From positions 8,517,274 through 8,581,273 of the forward strand of contig NC_066593.1 of NCBI RefSeq assembly GCF_905475345.1: a DNA stretch of 64,000 nt. Reading direction: 5' to 3'. The notes under the pieces are model-generated. The model had not been told where the DNA came from. It did not search any database and worked only from the letters and a program-made list of their open reading frames with translations. This document shows, piece by piece, positions 12,416 to 24,610 of this stretch (within the stretch, counting starts at the first letter, position 1; each line of letters begins with the position of its first letter). This DNA comes from Vespula vulgaris (taxonomy: Eukaryota > Arthropoda > Insecta > Hymenoptera > Vespidae). The translations under genes were made by a program, and so were the position numbers.

Positions 12416-14135
12416 TTATGTTATTATAGTAATATGGAATTATTACTAACTAAGAATCTGCTTACAGTGATTAAATACATTCTTTTAATTGTACATCATT
12501 AGATAGGAATATGACTTGCTCATGAGAAAATACTGAGAGATAGAAAAAAATCATACGGTGTATATATGCACCGTATTCTAATAGTTCCATACCATTACAT
12601 TCATGTTAATACATGTATTATGTTATACCATATAAACATAGTATAGAAGATATTTATTTTAATATGCTGACATGATTAAAACAGTTATCTATAAATGTGG
12701 CTACTTTGTAAAGCTACAACAAACTTTATTTTAGGATAAAATTGAATTCATAAAGACTACCTGTATAGTACTTAACTTTAAATAGACACTCGCGTTGTTA
12801 TATTACTTTTCTATAATTTATCAGTATTTTTCTGAGAAGATCAGAATTATTTAAGCATTTCCACATTGATATGATCCTTTATCAAAACTGCAATATTTTG
12901 TTAAGAAATATTCACATGACTTGCGATAATAAGCAAAGTATAAAATTTATTAAAGGTACTTATAATTATATATAAATGTAAGTCACAAAAACTTTTGCGT
13001 CCTAGATTAAAGAACTAATAAATGTATATATTGTTAACATAAATTATATTTAATATAACGTAAAATAATTCAAAGTTTTCCTTCAAGATAATTATTGCAA
13101 GTAAAAAAACGTTCAAATAACGATCACAAAAGGGAGAAACAATAATTGATAAATAATATCTCAGATATAAATAAATATAAGTATCTGATGTTTTATGTGT
13201 ATAGAACTTTATATTCTCCTTATTATTGTAAATACATATTTACAATCTCTAGTATTTAATAACAAAAGATTAAAATATATTATTCATATTTTTAAAATAT
13301 TTCATTGCAATTTGTTCAAAATAAAACTACATCTTTTTTGTAAGAAATATCTATTAATATAATTTTGTAAAATTTTATGTTACACACATATTTTTTATAA
13401 TTAAATTATAAATTATTAACAAATTAAATTCAAATTTATAATCATATGTAGATAATTACTAGATAAATGAGTATAATATATTTCTGTAGAAATGTCTGAT
13501 TTAATCACTTTAATTTTGCAAAGAAATATGAACAAATATTGAAAATTGTATGAAATATGTATTATTTTTTAATCGACATAAGCTATAGTAAAAAGTGAAT
13601 GTAATGTACCTGTGAATATATTATTCTGTATCTGTCTATAATTAGAAAAGTATTAAATATATAATGTTAGTTTAATATCAATGCAATATAGTTATTTAAT
13701 AAGAATATTTTTATCGCCTTTCTTTAAAATAATTCGTATTATAGTTTACGTAATTTTTATTTTATTTATTATTTGCTATTGATTGTTACCAGTTATTGTT
13801 AAATAATAATTAATTGAAATATTCTTTAAATAAAATGCGTATTTTTACTCATCACGTGCTAGAACAGCTGATCAATTGATTAGAATAATATCTTATCATT
13901 GAGTAACTCAACAACAAAAAATACCTTCTTAATATTCACATTAACATTTATACTCATACGTTACATGTAAAATGAATGTTTACGTAAAAATATATAGAAA
14001 CGAAGTCAAAAAAAATAGCGGAAATAGAAATTAATTTTTGAGGTTATTTAGTTTTCGAATAAATCTTAAAATTCTTATTATAAATGACTGTATGTGAAAT
14101 TACGTCGCCTAAGTTTTCAAGATAAATTCAGAGAG
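12311..14135. other. 3'UTR and intergenic AT-rich sequence
   Basis: This stretch lies between the TMEM184B-like stop codon and the ABCB10-like start. It holds the TA microsatellite and many AATAAA-like hexamers. No coding signal or known element was seen. The start region of the next gene (about 13850-14135) should hold its promoter. Confidence 0.5.
12365..12412. repeat. (TA)n microsatellite
   Basis: An uninterrupted TA run in the TMEM184B-like 3'UTR. Confidence 0.95.
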
Positions 14136-16353
14136 ATGACCATTCTTTGTAAATTTCTTGCAACTAATATTATTCATCGTAAATCTACATATTTTTATAC
14201 TCCTACATGGCAAAAATATTTACATACGATTTGGACCTCATCGAAAAGTGTATCAAAAAAAACATGTACTTTAACTGGTTTACGATGCCAAACAACGAAA
14301 GTTTTAAAAACAAATGTTCGAGATATTCCTACCAAAAAGATATTAAAAACAAAAAAAGAATCAGATCTTAAAAAATTGATTATTTTAGCGACACCTGAAA
14401 AATGGAGGTTATTTAGTGCTATTGCTTTTTTAATAGTATCATCTACTGTAACAATGGCAGTTCCTTTTTGCCTAGGAAAAGTAATTGATACCATTTATAA
14501 TGTGAATATAGAAAAAATGACAGAAAAATTAAATCAATTATATCTAGTGTTACTGGGGGTATTTATTATTGGCGCTTTTAGTAATTTTTGTCGTGTTTAT
14601 CTAATGTCAACCACAGGCCACAAAATTACGTACTCTTTAAGGAGAAAAGCATACACAGCCATCCTCAGTCAAGAGACTGCAATGTTTGATATAAAAAGTA
14701 CAGGAGAACTTGTAGGAAGATTAACTGGTAAATTTTATACGTATATGCTATTTTTCATCATTTATCTTTTTTTTTAAATATACATTTTAATATAATATAA
14801 TATAGGCAAATAGAAAACACATGTTAATTAAAATATTTTATTATTTTCAATTATAACATAATATATTAGTTTATATTGATATTATTATGTTATTTATAGG
14901 AGATGCTCAATTAGTAAGTTCTGCAATTACTAGTAATGTATCAGATGGCTTAAGATCTTTAATTATGACAACAAGTGGAATATCAATGATGTTCTATGTA
15001 TCTCCACCATTAGCTATTGTTGGTTTGTCAGTGGTACCTATTGTTGCTGGTACAGCTATTATTTATGGACGTTTTTTAAAGAAAATCTCAAGAAATGTAC
15101 AAGATAGTTTGGCAGTATTAAATACAGAGGCAGAAGAAAGAATTAGTAACATAAGAGTTGTTAAAGCTTATGCACAAGAAGCTCAAGAAGTTAAAAGATA
15201 TAGTTCTAAATTGCAAGACGTTCTTAAATTATGTTATAAAGAAAGTTTATATAGAGGCATATTTTTTGGTATAACAGGTTTATCTGGAAATGTAATTGTA
15301 TTATCTGTTCTTTATTATGGTGGAGTTATGGTATCTGATTCAACTATTACAATCGGAGATTTAAGTGCTTTTTTATTGTATGCGGCATATGTAGGAATAT
15401 CAATGAATGGATTATCTTCATTTTACAGTGAATTGAACAAAGCTTTGGGTGCAAGTTCACGTTTATTTGAATTAATTGACAGAAAACCAAAAATACTTAT
15501 TCAAGGTGGTAAAATATTGGAGAATAAATTGACGGGTGATATTGTGTTTCAAAATGTAAACTTCTTTTATCCTACAAGGGAAAATTCACTTATCCTTTGT
15601 GATTTTAATTTACATATACCAAAACATTCAATAACAGCTATTGTTGGCTCATCTGGCTCTGGAAAATCTACAGTAGCTATGTTATTATTAAGACTTTATG
15701 ATCCGTGTAAAGGAAGAATATTATTGGATAATTATAATATCAGAGAGCTCGATCCAATTTGGGTAAAATCACAGATTGGTGTAGTTCCTCAGGAACCAAT
15801 TCTCTTTAGTGGTACTATAAAAGAAAATATTGTGTACGGTACAGAAAATGTAATAGAACATGAAATAGAAGAAATTGCAAAAGAAGCACATGTCTTAGAA
15901 TTTACACAGAAAATGAAGGATGGTTTAAATACTATTGTTGGAGAAAAAGGCATTACACTTAGTGGAGGTCAAAGACAAAGAATTGCTATTGCAAGAGCTT
16001 TAATGAAGGTATAAGCATTTTAAATTATCTTAAATTTATATATGAATATGTTGTATATAATCTAACATGATATTTTTTATATATTCGTTCAGAAACCAAC
16101 AATTTTAATTTTGGATGAAGCAACTAGTGCATTAGATGCTGAAAGTGAACATTTTGTTCAAGAAGCATTAGAACGTGCTACTCATGGAAAAACAGTACTC
16201 ACTATAGCTCATAGACTCAGTACAATAAAAAATGCTGATAAAATTGTAGTGATAGATCAAGGAAAAGTTGTAGAGACAGGAACATATAACAATTTAATGA
16301 GTTTGGATCAAGGTCATTTTAAGAACTTGGTGAAACATCAAGCTTTCACATAA
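14136..16353 (+). CDS. ABCB10: Mitochondrial ABC half-transporter, ABCB10-like
   Basis: Three exons (14136-14727, 14900-16008, 16093-16353) give 653 residues. An in-frame GTG at 14094 precedes the first ATG at 14136, which I chose as start. The N-terminus is basic and rich in Ser/Thr, consistent with a mitochondrial presequence. A membrane domain with about six hydrophobic segments follows (ISMMFYVSPPLAIVGLSVVP is characteristic of ABCB10). The nucleotide-binding domain has every key motif: Walker A GSSGSGKST, Q-loop GVVPQEP, signature LSGGQRQRIAIARAL, Walker B ILILDEATSALD and H-loop TIAHRLSTI. As a half-transporter it must dimerise. The family sits in the inner mitochondrial membrane and is tied to heme/biliverdin and redox metabolism (family knowledge). 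Nothing in the frame looks damaged. Confidence 0.93.
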
Positions 16354-18291
16354 ATTAAATTAAAGTAGATCAACATTTTTATCAGATTTTAAATCATTTT
16401 TTGCACATAGTGTACATTTGTGTATATTTAGTATATTATTATTTAGTTGTCTCAGAATAAAAATGATAATAATAATAAACAAATATATACATTTATAAAT
16501 TAGATGATGGGTGTTTGTTTATTTTTATTTAGAAGCAAGAATGAATCTCAGAAAAATATATGTTATTTACTTTTATCCACATTGGATGTTAAATAATATA
16601 AACTTCCTATAAAAATATTGAATGACTTATATTTTACATAATAATAACCATTAACAATAAAGCACAAAATACTGTAATATAATAAAGTGATACATATTTT
16701 ATGTTTTTTTAAAAGTTAATTTTAGGAGAGGGATGTAAGAATGAATTATGAAATCAATGTAAAGATGTATAATACCATGTATTATGTTTTCTTACGTACA
16801 ATAATCTATATGTCTAAAATTCTTGATGGTACCCAAGCCTTAAATATAATGCATGTAGTTGAAAATTTGCTGTTGTAGTATTATACAGAACAATATGGTT
16901 GAAGTCATTTTGATAAAAACATAGACTGGTTTTAATATGTCTTTAATCTATAAGGCAGATGTTATAAATAATTCCATTTTGGTAATATTCCTCATGTATT
17001 TTGCTATAAAACAATATACACAGCTAATTTAAGTTATTCATGTTCTTATAATAATATTACTCTATATAACCTTTAAATTAATATGCCATAGTACGATATA
17101 ATTACTGTATAATTTATCATCTTGTTATTTTTTATTACCTCTTGTTTCCAGTCAAAGTTCAGTATACATATGTCATTCAAACATATTTGGTTACATCAGT
17201 ATATATGTACTGAACTTATATATATATACTTTCAAAGTTAGCTATATTCTTATATGAATATTTTAACCCATCTTTCCTTTATAAAAAGCATAGCAAGGCA
17301 TGGAGAGAGCAATGCTATCTTTCTAGTTACAAGAAATAATGCTTGTCCTTGCTATATTTTTTATCTTGTAGCAAACACGCATAATAGAGACATTCATTCA
17401 TTGATGATAATCTAAAGTCATATTGGAATCCACTCTGATCATCAACTACAGTTGTTATAATTCAAATATTTGTATCTCAGTCAACTTTTACCAAAGTCCG
17501 TCTTACAATGGAATTGTTGGATAGCTTTCCAAAATAATGTGAATTAAACACTTTCAAATATCATTATTTTGAAAAGTTCTATGTGTTTCTCTGTATAAGA
17601 CAACCTTGAAGCCGGCTTTACGATCAAGGCTTGTATTAAAATGATCTTATAAAGGCTACAGTCATATTTTCAACTAATTGTATGACTTAATCACAATTGG
17701 CTCATATAAATAATCGTACATATTGGTTTTCTGCAACTTTATTATAAACTGGAACTATTAATAAGTCTTTACTTTTGTATTACAATAGTCATACATATTA
17801 GAAAGAAATACGACTCTAACCTAAGCAAATATATATCAACAGTATTTATATAAATCTACATTGAAATTTTTACAAAGTGCATTCAAATATGTATCAATCC
17901 CTGATCATAAAACAAACTTTTAATATTATAATGTTTTAGGAAAAGGCAGTGTTTTGTTATTTTCAAAACTTTCCAAATCAATTTTTATACACTCTTGCAT
18001 AAATATCAGAATGTAATCAAATATATCACAATTACAATTAATAAAGCAGCAAATATGTTTAATAGATATATCCAAAAATAAAGTGTTGAAAAATAATATA
18101 CTGTTAAAAAGTTTAACAGAATTTTTTGAGAAATAATAATAGATCAGAAATAATACTATTACTAAGGATACTGTAAAGATATCTTTTTTCGTGCGCACGT
18201 TTGTTTTTCGCGTAAATTTCTGCTTTAATGGTTGTAGTTAAAATAGAAATGATTTGTGAAAAAAACCAATATTTATTTTATACAGTCTACA
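16354..18291. other. Convergent 3'UTR/intergenic region
   Basis: This AT-rich stretch lies between the ABCB10-like (plus) and PPP4R2 (minus) stop codons. The 90-codon minus-strand frame at 17926-18198 is hydrophobic low-complexity sequence without family signal, and it lies where the PPP4R2 3'UTR should be. Confidence 0.5.
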
Positions 18292-20349
18292 TTAACTTTT
18301 AGCTAGCTCTATTGTTTCCTGTTCCATTGGTTCACCTTGAAACATTGATAATGATTCATCATCGTCTACATCCATCAATTCCATTGAACCACATTCATTT
18401 TTACACACAGTACTATCTACTACCAAAGAGTCATTTTCTTTTATTTTACAAGTACTTTTTGTCTTATTACCTTCAATGTCTCCTAAATCATGATTCTTAA
18501 TAGAAATTAATTTTTCTTTAATTGTTGATTGACAATTAGTATTCAATGCATCATTTTTCACTTCTTCTATTATTTCCACAGGTGCTGATATATCGTCTAC
18601 TTTTCTTATATTAGGTTCAGGATCTTTAGGTTCTTCTATTATAGGAATTGGATCAGGTACTATGGATTTTATAACTTTGCTTTCATCTTCTAAAGCTTCC
18701 ACTATTGTAACACCACTTTTGTCAGAATTAGAATTATTAATATTCTCTGTGACATCACTGCCTTTTGAATCTGGATCTTCTATCACAGGTTTTACATCTT
18801 CCGCCGTTAATTCCGTAGCTTCAGCATTTTGTTTTACATGTTCTATATCTAAAGTTTCATTATTAGAAATATCCATTGTGATTTCTTTAGAATCTTCCAT
18901 ATTTTGTAATATTCCTGAAACCATAGCATTGCTTGTCAATAATGTAGTACTTGTACATTCTTCAGACGAGGCTACAACATCTGTCTCCAATTCATAAGAT
19001 TTTAAAGGTGTACATCTTATCTCTTCCGAATTAATCATGGAACAAGAATTTTCAATACTTTTATTTTCTAAGGTTAATACTCTTCTACCATCTATGCTTT
19101 GTATATTTCCTTGAACATTTTCTTGTACATCCGGAATAACAGATTCTGAATTTAATTTTTCATCCACTTTATCAATATCTGTTTTTAAAATATTTTCTTC
19201 TGCTGCGCTTGGAAGCATAGTATTATCAGTAGTTATAATTGTCTTCAATTCTGAGCTTGATTTTAATTCTTCAGTTGTTGTCACAGAATTTGCTGGTTCA
19301 TCTTCCGCATTCATGACCAATGTATCACTGTCTATTTTTTCTTTCGCCTTAGGATCATCTAAACAAAATTTGGGTATTTTCGAGTCACCCAATGAAAAGT
19401 CCTTAGCTTGAAAAGTTGTTTGTAATTTTTTTGTAGAATCTGTGACATCACTATCCTCACCTTCCAAATCTAAACTTGGTTGTGAACTTGTGTCTTCATT
19501 CATAATAGCCTCCGGTACATCATTGACAATACCTGATGCTTCAGGAGTTATTGTAGATAAGTTTTGCATACCTGGAGCGGTTGTCGAATCCTGTGGCTGA
19601 ACTTGGGAGGTTAGATTAGTAACAGATGAAAATTCTGAGGAAGTTTCAATGAAATTAGACACTGGACCCTCTGATCTGGATGTGGATAAACCATCTTTTT
19701 CTTGATTCTCATCCGTTCCAAATACACTCTTTACTACTGTCGCAGATGGAATAACAGTATGTAATAAAGGTGTTTCATTTTCCACAGTATGTACACTAAT
19801 GGTTACTGTGGAAGTACAATCTTTTTCCCAATATTCCATTTCAACATCTTGTGATGGTTGTGTTACAGGTGCAGCTTCATCTACAGAGCCATTGACCATA
19901 CTGTCTCCATTTTCACTACGTCGTGCTATTGGGCCAGGTTCTCTCGTTGATACTACTAATATGTTCTTCTCAATTGCACGCATGAATTTGTCTACACGAT
20001 TATATTCTTTCCGTGGTGCAGTTAGCAGCTCACAGATCCGTTGAACAGTAAATGGTGCATTAGCAAACGATTCTAGTCGTTCCAGAAGATTGCTTTTCAT
20101 TGTGTCATAATTAAAGTGTTCAACATTAGGACAAGGTGCAAGTTCCAAAGTCGGGCAGCTCTCGTAGAAATCTGTCATTACGCGAGTAAGTTTTTCTCTG
20201 AAAAGTGTTTTTATCATTGACCACTGATAAACCGGATCACCTGTTTTGGCAACCCAACAAAGATAATCTTCCAATTCTCGCGGTATCTCAGTTGGTCGCA
20301 TTTTCTGAAATTCGTCGAGAGCTTGTAATACATCCTCCAAATTTTCCAT
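18292..20349 (-). CDS. PPP4R2: Protein phosphatase 4 regulatory subunit 2
   Basis: One open exon of 685 codons. Residues 1-140 match the PPP4R2 family: MENLEDVLQALDEF, IPRELEDYLCWVAKTGDPVY, FREKLTRVMTDFYESCP, FTVQRICELLTAPRKEYNR and DKFMRAIEKNILVVST. This part binds the PP4 catalytic subunit and the scaffold PPP4R3 in the family. The remaining roughly 540 residues are acidic, rich in Ser/Thr/Glu and probably disordered, ending MDVDDDESLSMFQGEPMEQE. The family is involved in DNA-damage responses and snRNP maturation. The whole coding region is intron-free here, unlike its neighbours. The intact long frame and normal-looking upstream region argue against a retrocopy, but a retrogene cannot be ruled out without transcripts. 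Confidence 0.93.
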   Translation of the reverse strand: MENLEDVLQALDEFQKMRPTEIPRELEDYLCWVAKTGDPVYQWSMIKTLFREKLTRVMTDFYESCPTLELAPCPNVEHFNYDTMKSNLLERLESFANAPFTVQRICELLTAPRKEYNRVDKFMRAIEKNILVVSTREPGPIARRSENGDSMVNGSVDEAAPVTQPSQDVEMEYWEKDCTSTVTISVHTVENETPLLHTVIPSATVVKSVFGTDENQEKDGLSTSRSEGPVSNFIETSSEFSSVTNLTSQVQPQDSTTAPGMQNLSTITPEASGIVNDVPEAIMNEDTSSQPSLDLEGEDSDVTDSTKKLQTTFQAKDFSLGDSKIPKFCLDDPKAKEKIDSDTLVMNAEDEPANSVTTTEELKSSSELKTIITTDNTMLPSAAEENILKTDIDKVDEKLNSESVIPDVQENVQGNIQSIDGRRVLTLENKSIENSCSMINSEEIRCTPLKSYELETDVVASSEECTSTTLLTSNAMVSGILQNMEDSKEITMDISNNETLDIEHVKQNAEATELTAEDVKPVIEDPDSKGSDVTENINNSNSDKSGVTIVEALEDESKVIKSIVPDPIPIIEEPKDPEPNIRKVDDISAPVEIIEEVKNDALNTNCQSTIKEKLISIKNHDLGDIEGNKTKSTCKIKENDSLVVDSTVCKNECGSMELMDVDDDESLSMFQGEPMEQETIELAKS

Positions 20350-22316
20350 CTTCCTCGCCTACAACACCCCTCCACCTCCTCCGTTCAACCAACAATCGAA
20401 ATCAAGGATTTGCGTGAGTTACTTCCGAAAACCTTCTGTGAAATTTCTTACGAGAAACAACGAAAAACGCAAACACACCGGGTGCAAAACAGCAACAATG
20501 AAGGGGAGGACGGAGTAGTTACAGGAATACCAACTTACCAACGATATAATATTACTAGCATCTCCTATAAGCAAATATTTCAATGATTTATCAAAAATGA
20601 TTATGTAATCATGATTACGAATACTGATTGGATATTTTTTATGGGTGAATGAAGATTTTTAATAATATAGAATAGTGCGCGCTGGCGCGATTGTTTTTTT
20701 TTCATTATTTACAATTTAAATCTTTGCTTCAACAGTTCAATATCGGTACGATATATAATTTAAAAATAAAACTGATAATCTATTTTCAATTCTTTATTTC
20801 AAAACACGTTACAAACACGTTTTGTTTAATATTTAGAAAATTAATATTTAAAGAATTTTAGCGATTATCTTTTTTATTTCTATTTTAATAAAATCAATAA
20901 TTTATATTCCGTACAAAATGTACGTTCTATTATCCTCACATAATCTATTTTTAGTAGAAGCATAAATTTTATTTTTGAACCTGTATGATTATACAGACGA
21001 ACTAATTATTAGAAATGAAACATTTTTGATCACACATGCAATTTGTATTGTAGATTTTATCGATTAAAAAATTTCTCTCATTACAATATTGTTATTGAAT
21101 TATATACTTATTAATATTCTTTGTTCATATAATCAGGGTAAAAGATATTATACACTTTATTGAAATATTTTTAATATAAGTTTTGACAGTATATTCAATA
21201 GCAATAAAAGATCAATACATCATATATTAGTAAAAGTGCACATGTAGATATATAAATATAATATGTATCATCTACAATCACATATGACACAATGTTTTAG
21301 TAACACAGAGATTTGATCTGATATTTTTGCGATTCAGTAAGATTATTTAACATATATGTGTGTGTTATAACGACATAACATTATTATTTATAATATTTAT
21401 AATTTTTTGTCATAAGTTATCCTTTAAGTACTCACTTAGCGAACAACAATAATCCTATGATTGCGCGTTCGAAAGTCATAGAGGTCCCATTCGTATTTCA
21501 GTCTTGACACATATGGATCACTTCTATGGTTCACAGTTACTATGATCTTTTTCTACAATGATCCAAAACGTTGTCTATGTCTCTTTCAAACACACAATAT
21601 TCCTCTACTGTTGCAATTTAATGAATAACTTATACAAAATTGAAGTATAACTTTTTTTTTGTTTCTTAAAATGTGACTTTTTAAATATAATAGAATACAT
21701 TTTGTTGAAGATTTAATTATGATGAATTCAAAACACCCCTCTGCAATGAGTACTGAAAGACTCTACAAAATTACATGGATATCCAACACTTCAATTACAT
21801 CTCATAATGGAAGAACAATTAACATTAATTAATGATACAAGTATATTTAAATATAAAAAAAACTGTTGTTATCAGGAAGAAGTAACACTAATTAAATAAA
21901 AGTATAAGTTATAATAGGATATAAATAATCTCTATGATTATTATGATGGTACTGCATTATTTTTGGTACTAAATAAATAAAAATCATAAATAAATAAAAT
22001 ATAAATAATAAAATATTAACTCGGGCCACAAAATTTTTATTGCACGTAATAATGTGCATAACTCTTAAAAATTAACGGTGTAATAATCTATTTAATATGT
22101 ATATATATTGCATCATGGAAAAGATCATAGCAACAACAAAATTACATGTAAGTTAATTTAGAATTATTGAAAACTTACTTTTAATATTCATGTAAATTCA
22201 CTCTAGACAGACCTTAGTTAATTACAACTATCCAATAAATTTTTTATTAATAGTGAATTTATGGAATTAAGCAGGAATTACCACATAAAGTTATTTTATA
22301 TATATTTTTTGAGTAT
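20350..22316. other. PPP4R2 promoter side and calcineurin B 3' side, AT-rich
   Basis: Positions 20350-20520 are comparatively GC-rich and probably hold the PPP4R2 5'UTR and promoter. The remainder is AT-rich with no coding signal. Part is expected to be the 3'UTR of calcineurin B, which is transcribed toward it. Confidence 0.5.
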
Positions 22317-23600
22317 TTAAACATCCACAACCATTTTTTTGTGAATGTCTGTATTACCAACAACCTAGAAAAATAATTTTATTGGCAATACGAATAAGCA
22401 ATGCTGATATTATATTTATAACATATAATTTCTTACCGAACAAAATTCTTCAAAACTGATCTTGCCATCTTCATCTTTATCAGCAAATAATATAGTTTTA
22501 TCAACAATTTGCTGTAATTGTGTGTCTTTTAAATTATTTCCTACCATCATTTTTAATACTTGAAACAATTCTCCATTGCTTATAAAGCCATCATTATCCA
22601 TGTCATAAATTCTAAATGCAAATCGTAGTTTACTTTCTTTATCACCCTGTAGAATTATATATGTATATATATATATATATATATATAAATGTATATACTC
22701 AAGGAGATATCAAGGAATAAATTATACATAATCAATAGCTTTTATTAGATAAACATACCAAATGCTAACCTTAACACTAAACTGTGAAACTCCATGAATA
22801 AATTCTTTGAAATCTACTTCACCATTACCATCTGCATCAAAAATGTCGATGACACGTTGAACTAAAGGGTTTTGTTGTAACTCGGGTAAGGACATGAACT
22901 CATCAATACTAAGTGCACCACTGTTGTCCAAATCTAGCTTCCGAAAACGTTTTCCCAATCTTCTAATTTCATCCACATCAACTAAGTCATCAAGCATATT
23001 ATTAAGAATATCATCAATTTAATATTTATTTACTACATTAAAATTAATTCATATACTCTATATAAATATCTATGCAATCCTAATTAAATGTATATAAGAT
23101 TTTAAAATAAATATGTGATCTGCATTCATATTTATATTATATGTCATTCAAATTAATATTTACAATGATGCTAATCATTTCTAAATAATTTAATATTTAA
23201 TTAGGTAAATAAAAATATATCGTAATAACAATAAACAATTATTTATTATAAACTATGAAAGCAAGGCATCAATATCAAAATATTAACATAAGGCATAAAC
23301 ATTAAAATTGAAGCAATATCACTGACTTACAGTTTGAGCATAATTCCATAGGCAGCGAACTTTCGTTACCCTATAAAATAAGCAATTCAAGTATATATTT
23401 AAGATGCGATGAAATATTGTTACAAAAATATATAAGGTAATAATATTTTTATAAAGATTTTTTTTTTTCTCATAAAGTTCAAGTTCAAGATGTTCATGAA
23501 GAAATATGAAAAATAAATGTATATATTTGAATATATTAAATTAATCGATAATATATTGGCAATAGTGATTATCTTAATATCAAATATATTTAGTTACCAT
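22317..23600 (-). CDS. CanB: Calcineurin regulatory subunit B
   Basis: Exons on the minus strand are 23598-23600 (ATG only, inferred), 23331-23370, 22770-22981, 22437-22646 and 22317-22364. Joined, they give exactly 170 residues, the usual calcineurin B length. The protein starts (M)GNESSLPMELCSNFD, carrying the N-myristoylation glycine. Four EF hands are clear from their loops: DLDNSGALSIDE, DADGNGEVDFKE, DMDNDGFISNGE and DKDEDGKISFEE. It ends VVGNTDIHKKMVVDV. The product is the Ca2+-binding regulatory partner of calcineurin A (PP2B). The ATG-only first exon is the sole ATG followed directly by a GT donor (ATG|gtaact) that I found upstream, and it restores MGNE. That joint is the only weak part of the model. 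Confidence 0.93.
22655..22686. repeat. (TA)n microsatellite in calcineurin B intron
   Basis: An interrupted TA/TG run inside the intron between exons 22770-22981 and 22437-22646. Confidence 0.85.
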
Positions 23601-24610
23601 TATGAATCTATAATATTGTTAATATGTTTCGTAAATATTTGTACGGGCGTTAAAGTTAATTATTAGCAGCAGGTTAAACTGTATGGCAAACGACCAAACT
23701 AGCTAAAAGCATAAAATAAAAAATATAGATAGCGATGTATCAAGATTTCGTTGTATTTAGCGAATAGAATATGAAACGCACTCTGTTAGGAAAAAACTAA
23801 AAACTCATTAAGAAAGAAGAAGAATTTCCAAATTACAAAATAAGATACATGAAAACAATTATAAGTTAAATAACCGAATGACTTTGTCTTATTTTAAATT
23901 TACATGATTTCATAAATCGTATCTTCATGAGAGATTCACCGATATTTGATTGGTCGAAGATTTACAGCCATATTATGTCTGCCCATGAGTATATAATATA
24001 AATAAAAAGAATTATTTATAGTGTTTAAGATTTAAATAATATTTTTTCCAAATGAATTTTCTTTCGAAATGAAAATAAAATTATAAATGAAATTGAAAGA
24101 AATGCATAAATAAAGAAGTAAAAATTATTCTTACACATTCTTTTCATTGGCTTAGATAGATGACGCATTCTGTAGTTAATGTTCTACTTGCGCACGTTGA
24201 ACTTTCGTCATATATTTTTTGTATGTGTAGTATATCAAAAATCTGCAGAGCAGCTGTGTGAGAACTTGCAACATACTCGACTAGTTCCCTTCTCTGTATC
24301 TTAACACTAAGGAGAAAAATGAAAAGTTGAAATTATAATTCATTGAATTTTCAAAATTATTTCTAAGACTTTGATATTCGAAAGTTTTACGTATTCGAGA
24401 CAGCATATATCCTACATTTATAGCTCAAGTTTCAATGCAACTTATGATTAATCAAAGAAGTATCTGTGTAAATAGTGACAAGCTGATAGTGAGTTGCGTT
24501 CGTGATAGTGATAAAAAGTTCACGTGAATGGAATATATTACTGTCATGTAGTACAATGACGTATAAACGTCAGGAATATACAAAGTATTTATTTTTTTTT
24601 AACTATTATC
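23601..24610. promoter_or_regulatory. Divergent calcineurin B / DENND1 control region
   Basis: One kilobase of AT-rich sequence between two divergent starts. The least AT-rich part (about 24150-24320) is the likeliest promoter area. Untranslated exon sequence of either gene may lie here. No coding signal was seen. Confidence 0.45.

Noticed and set aside
14195..14494. Minus-strand frame opposite the ABCB10-like gene
   Set aside because: It is antisense to a clear coding exon and has no domain signal.
18312..20417. Plus-strand frames opposite PPP4R2
   Set aside because: They are antisense shadows of the real PPP4R2 coding exon, with no family match.
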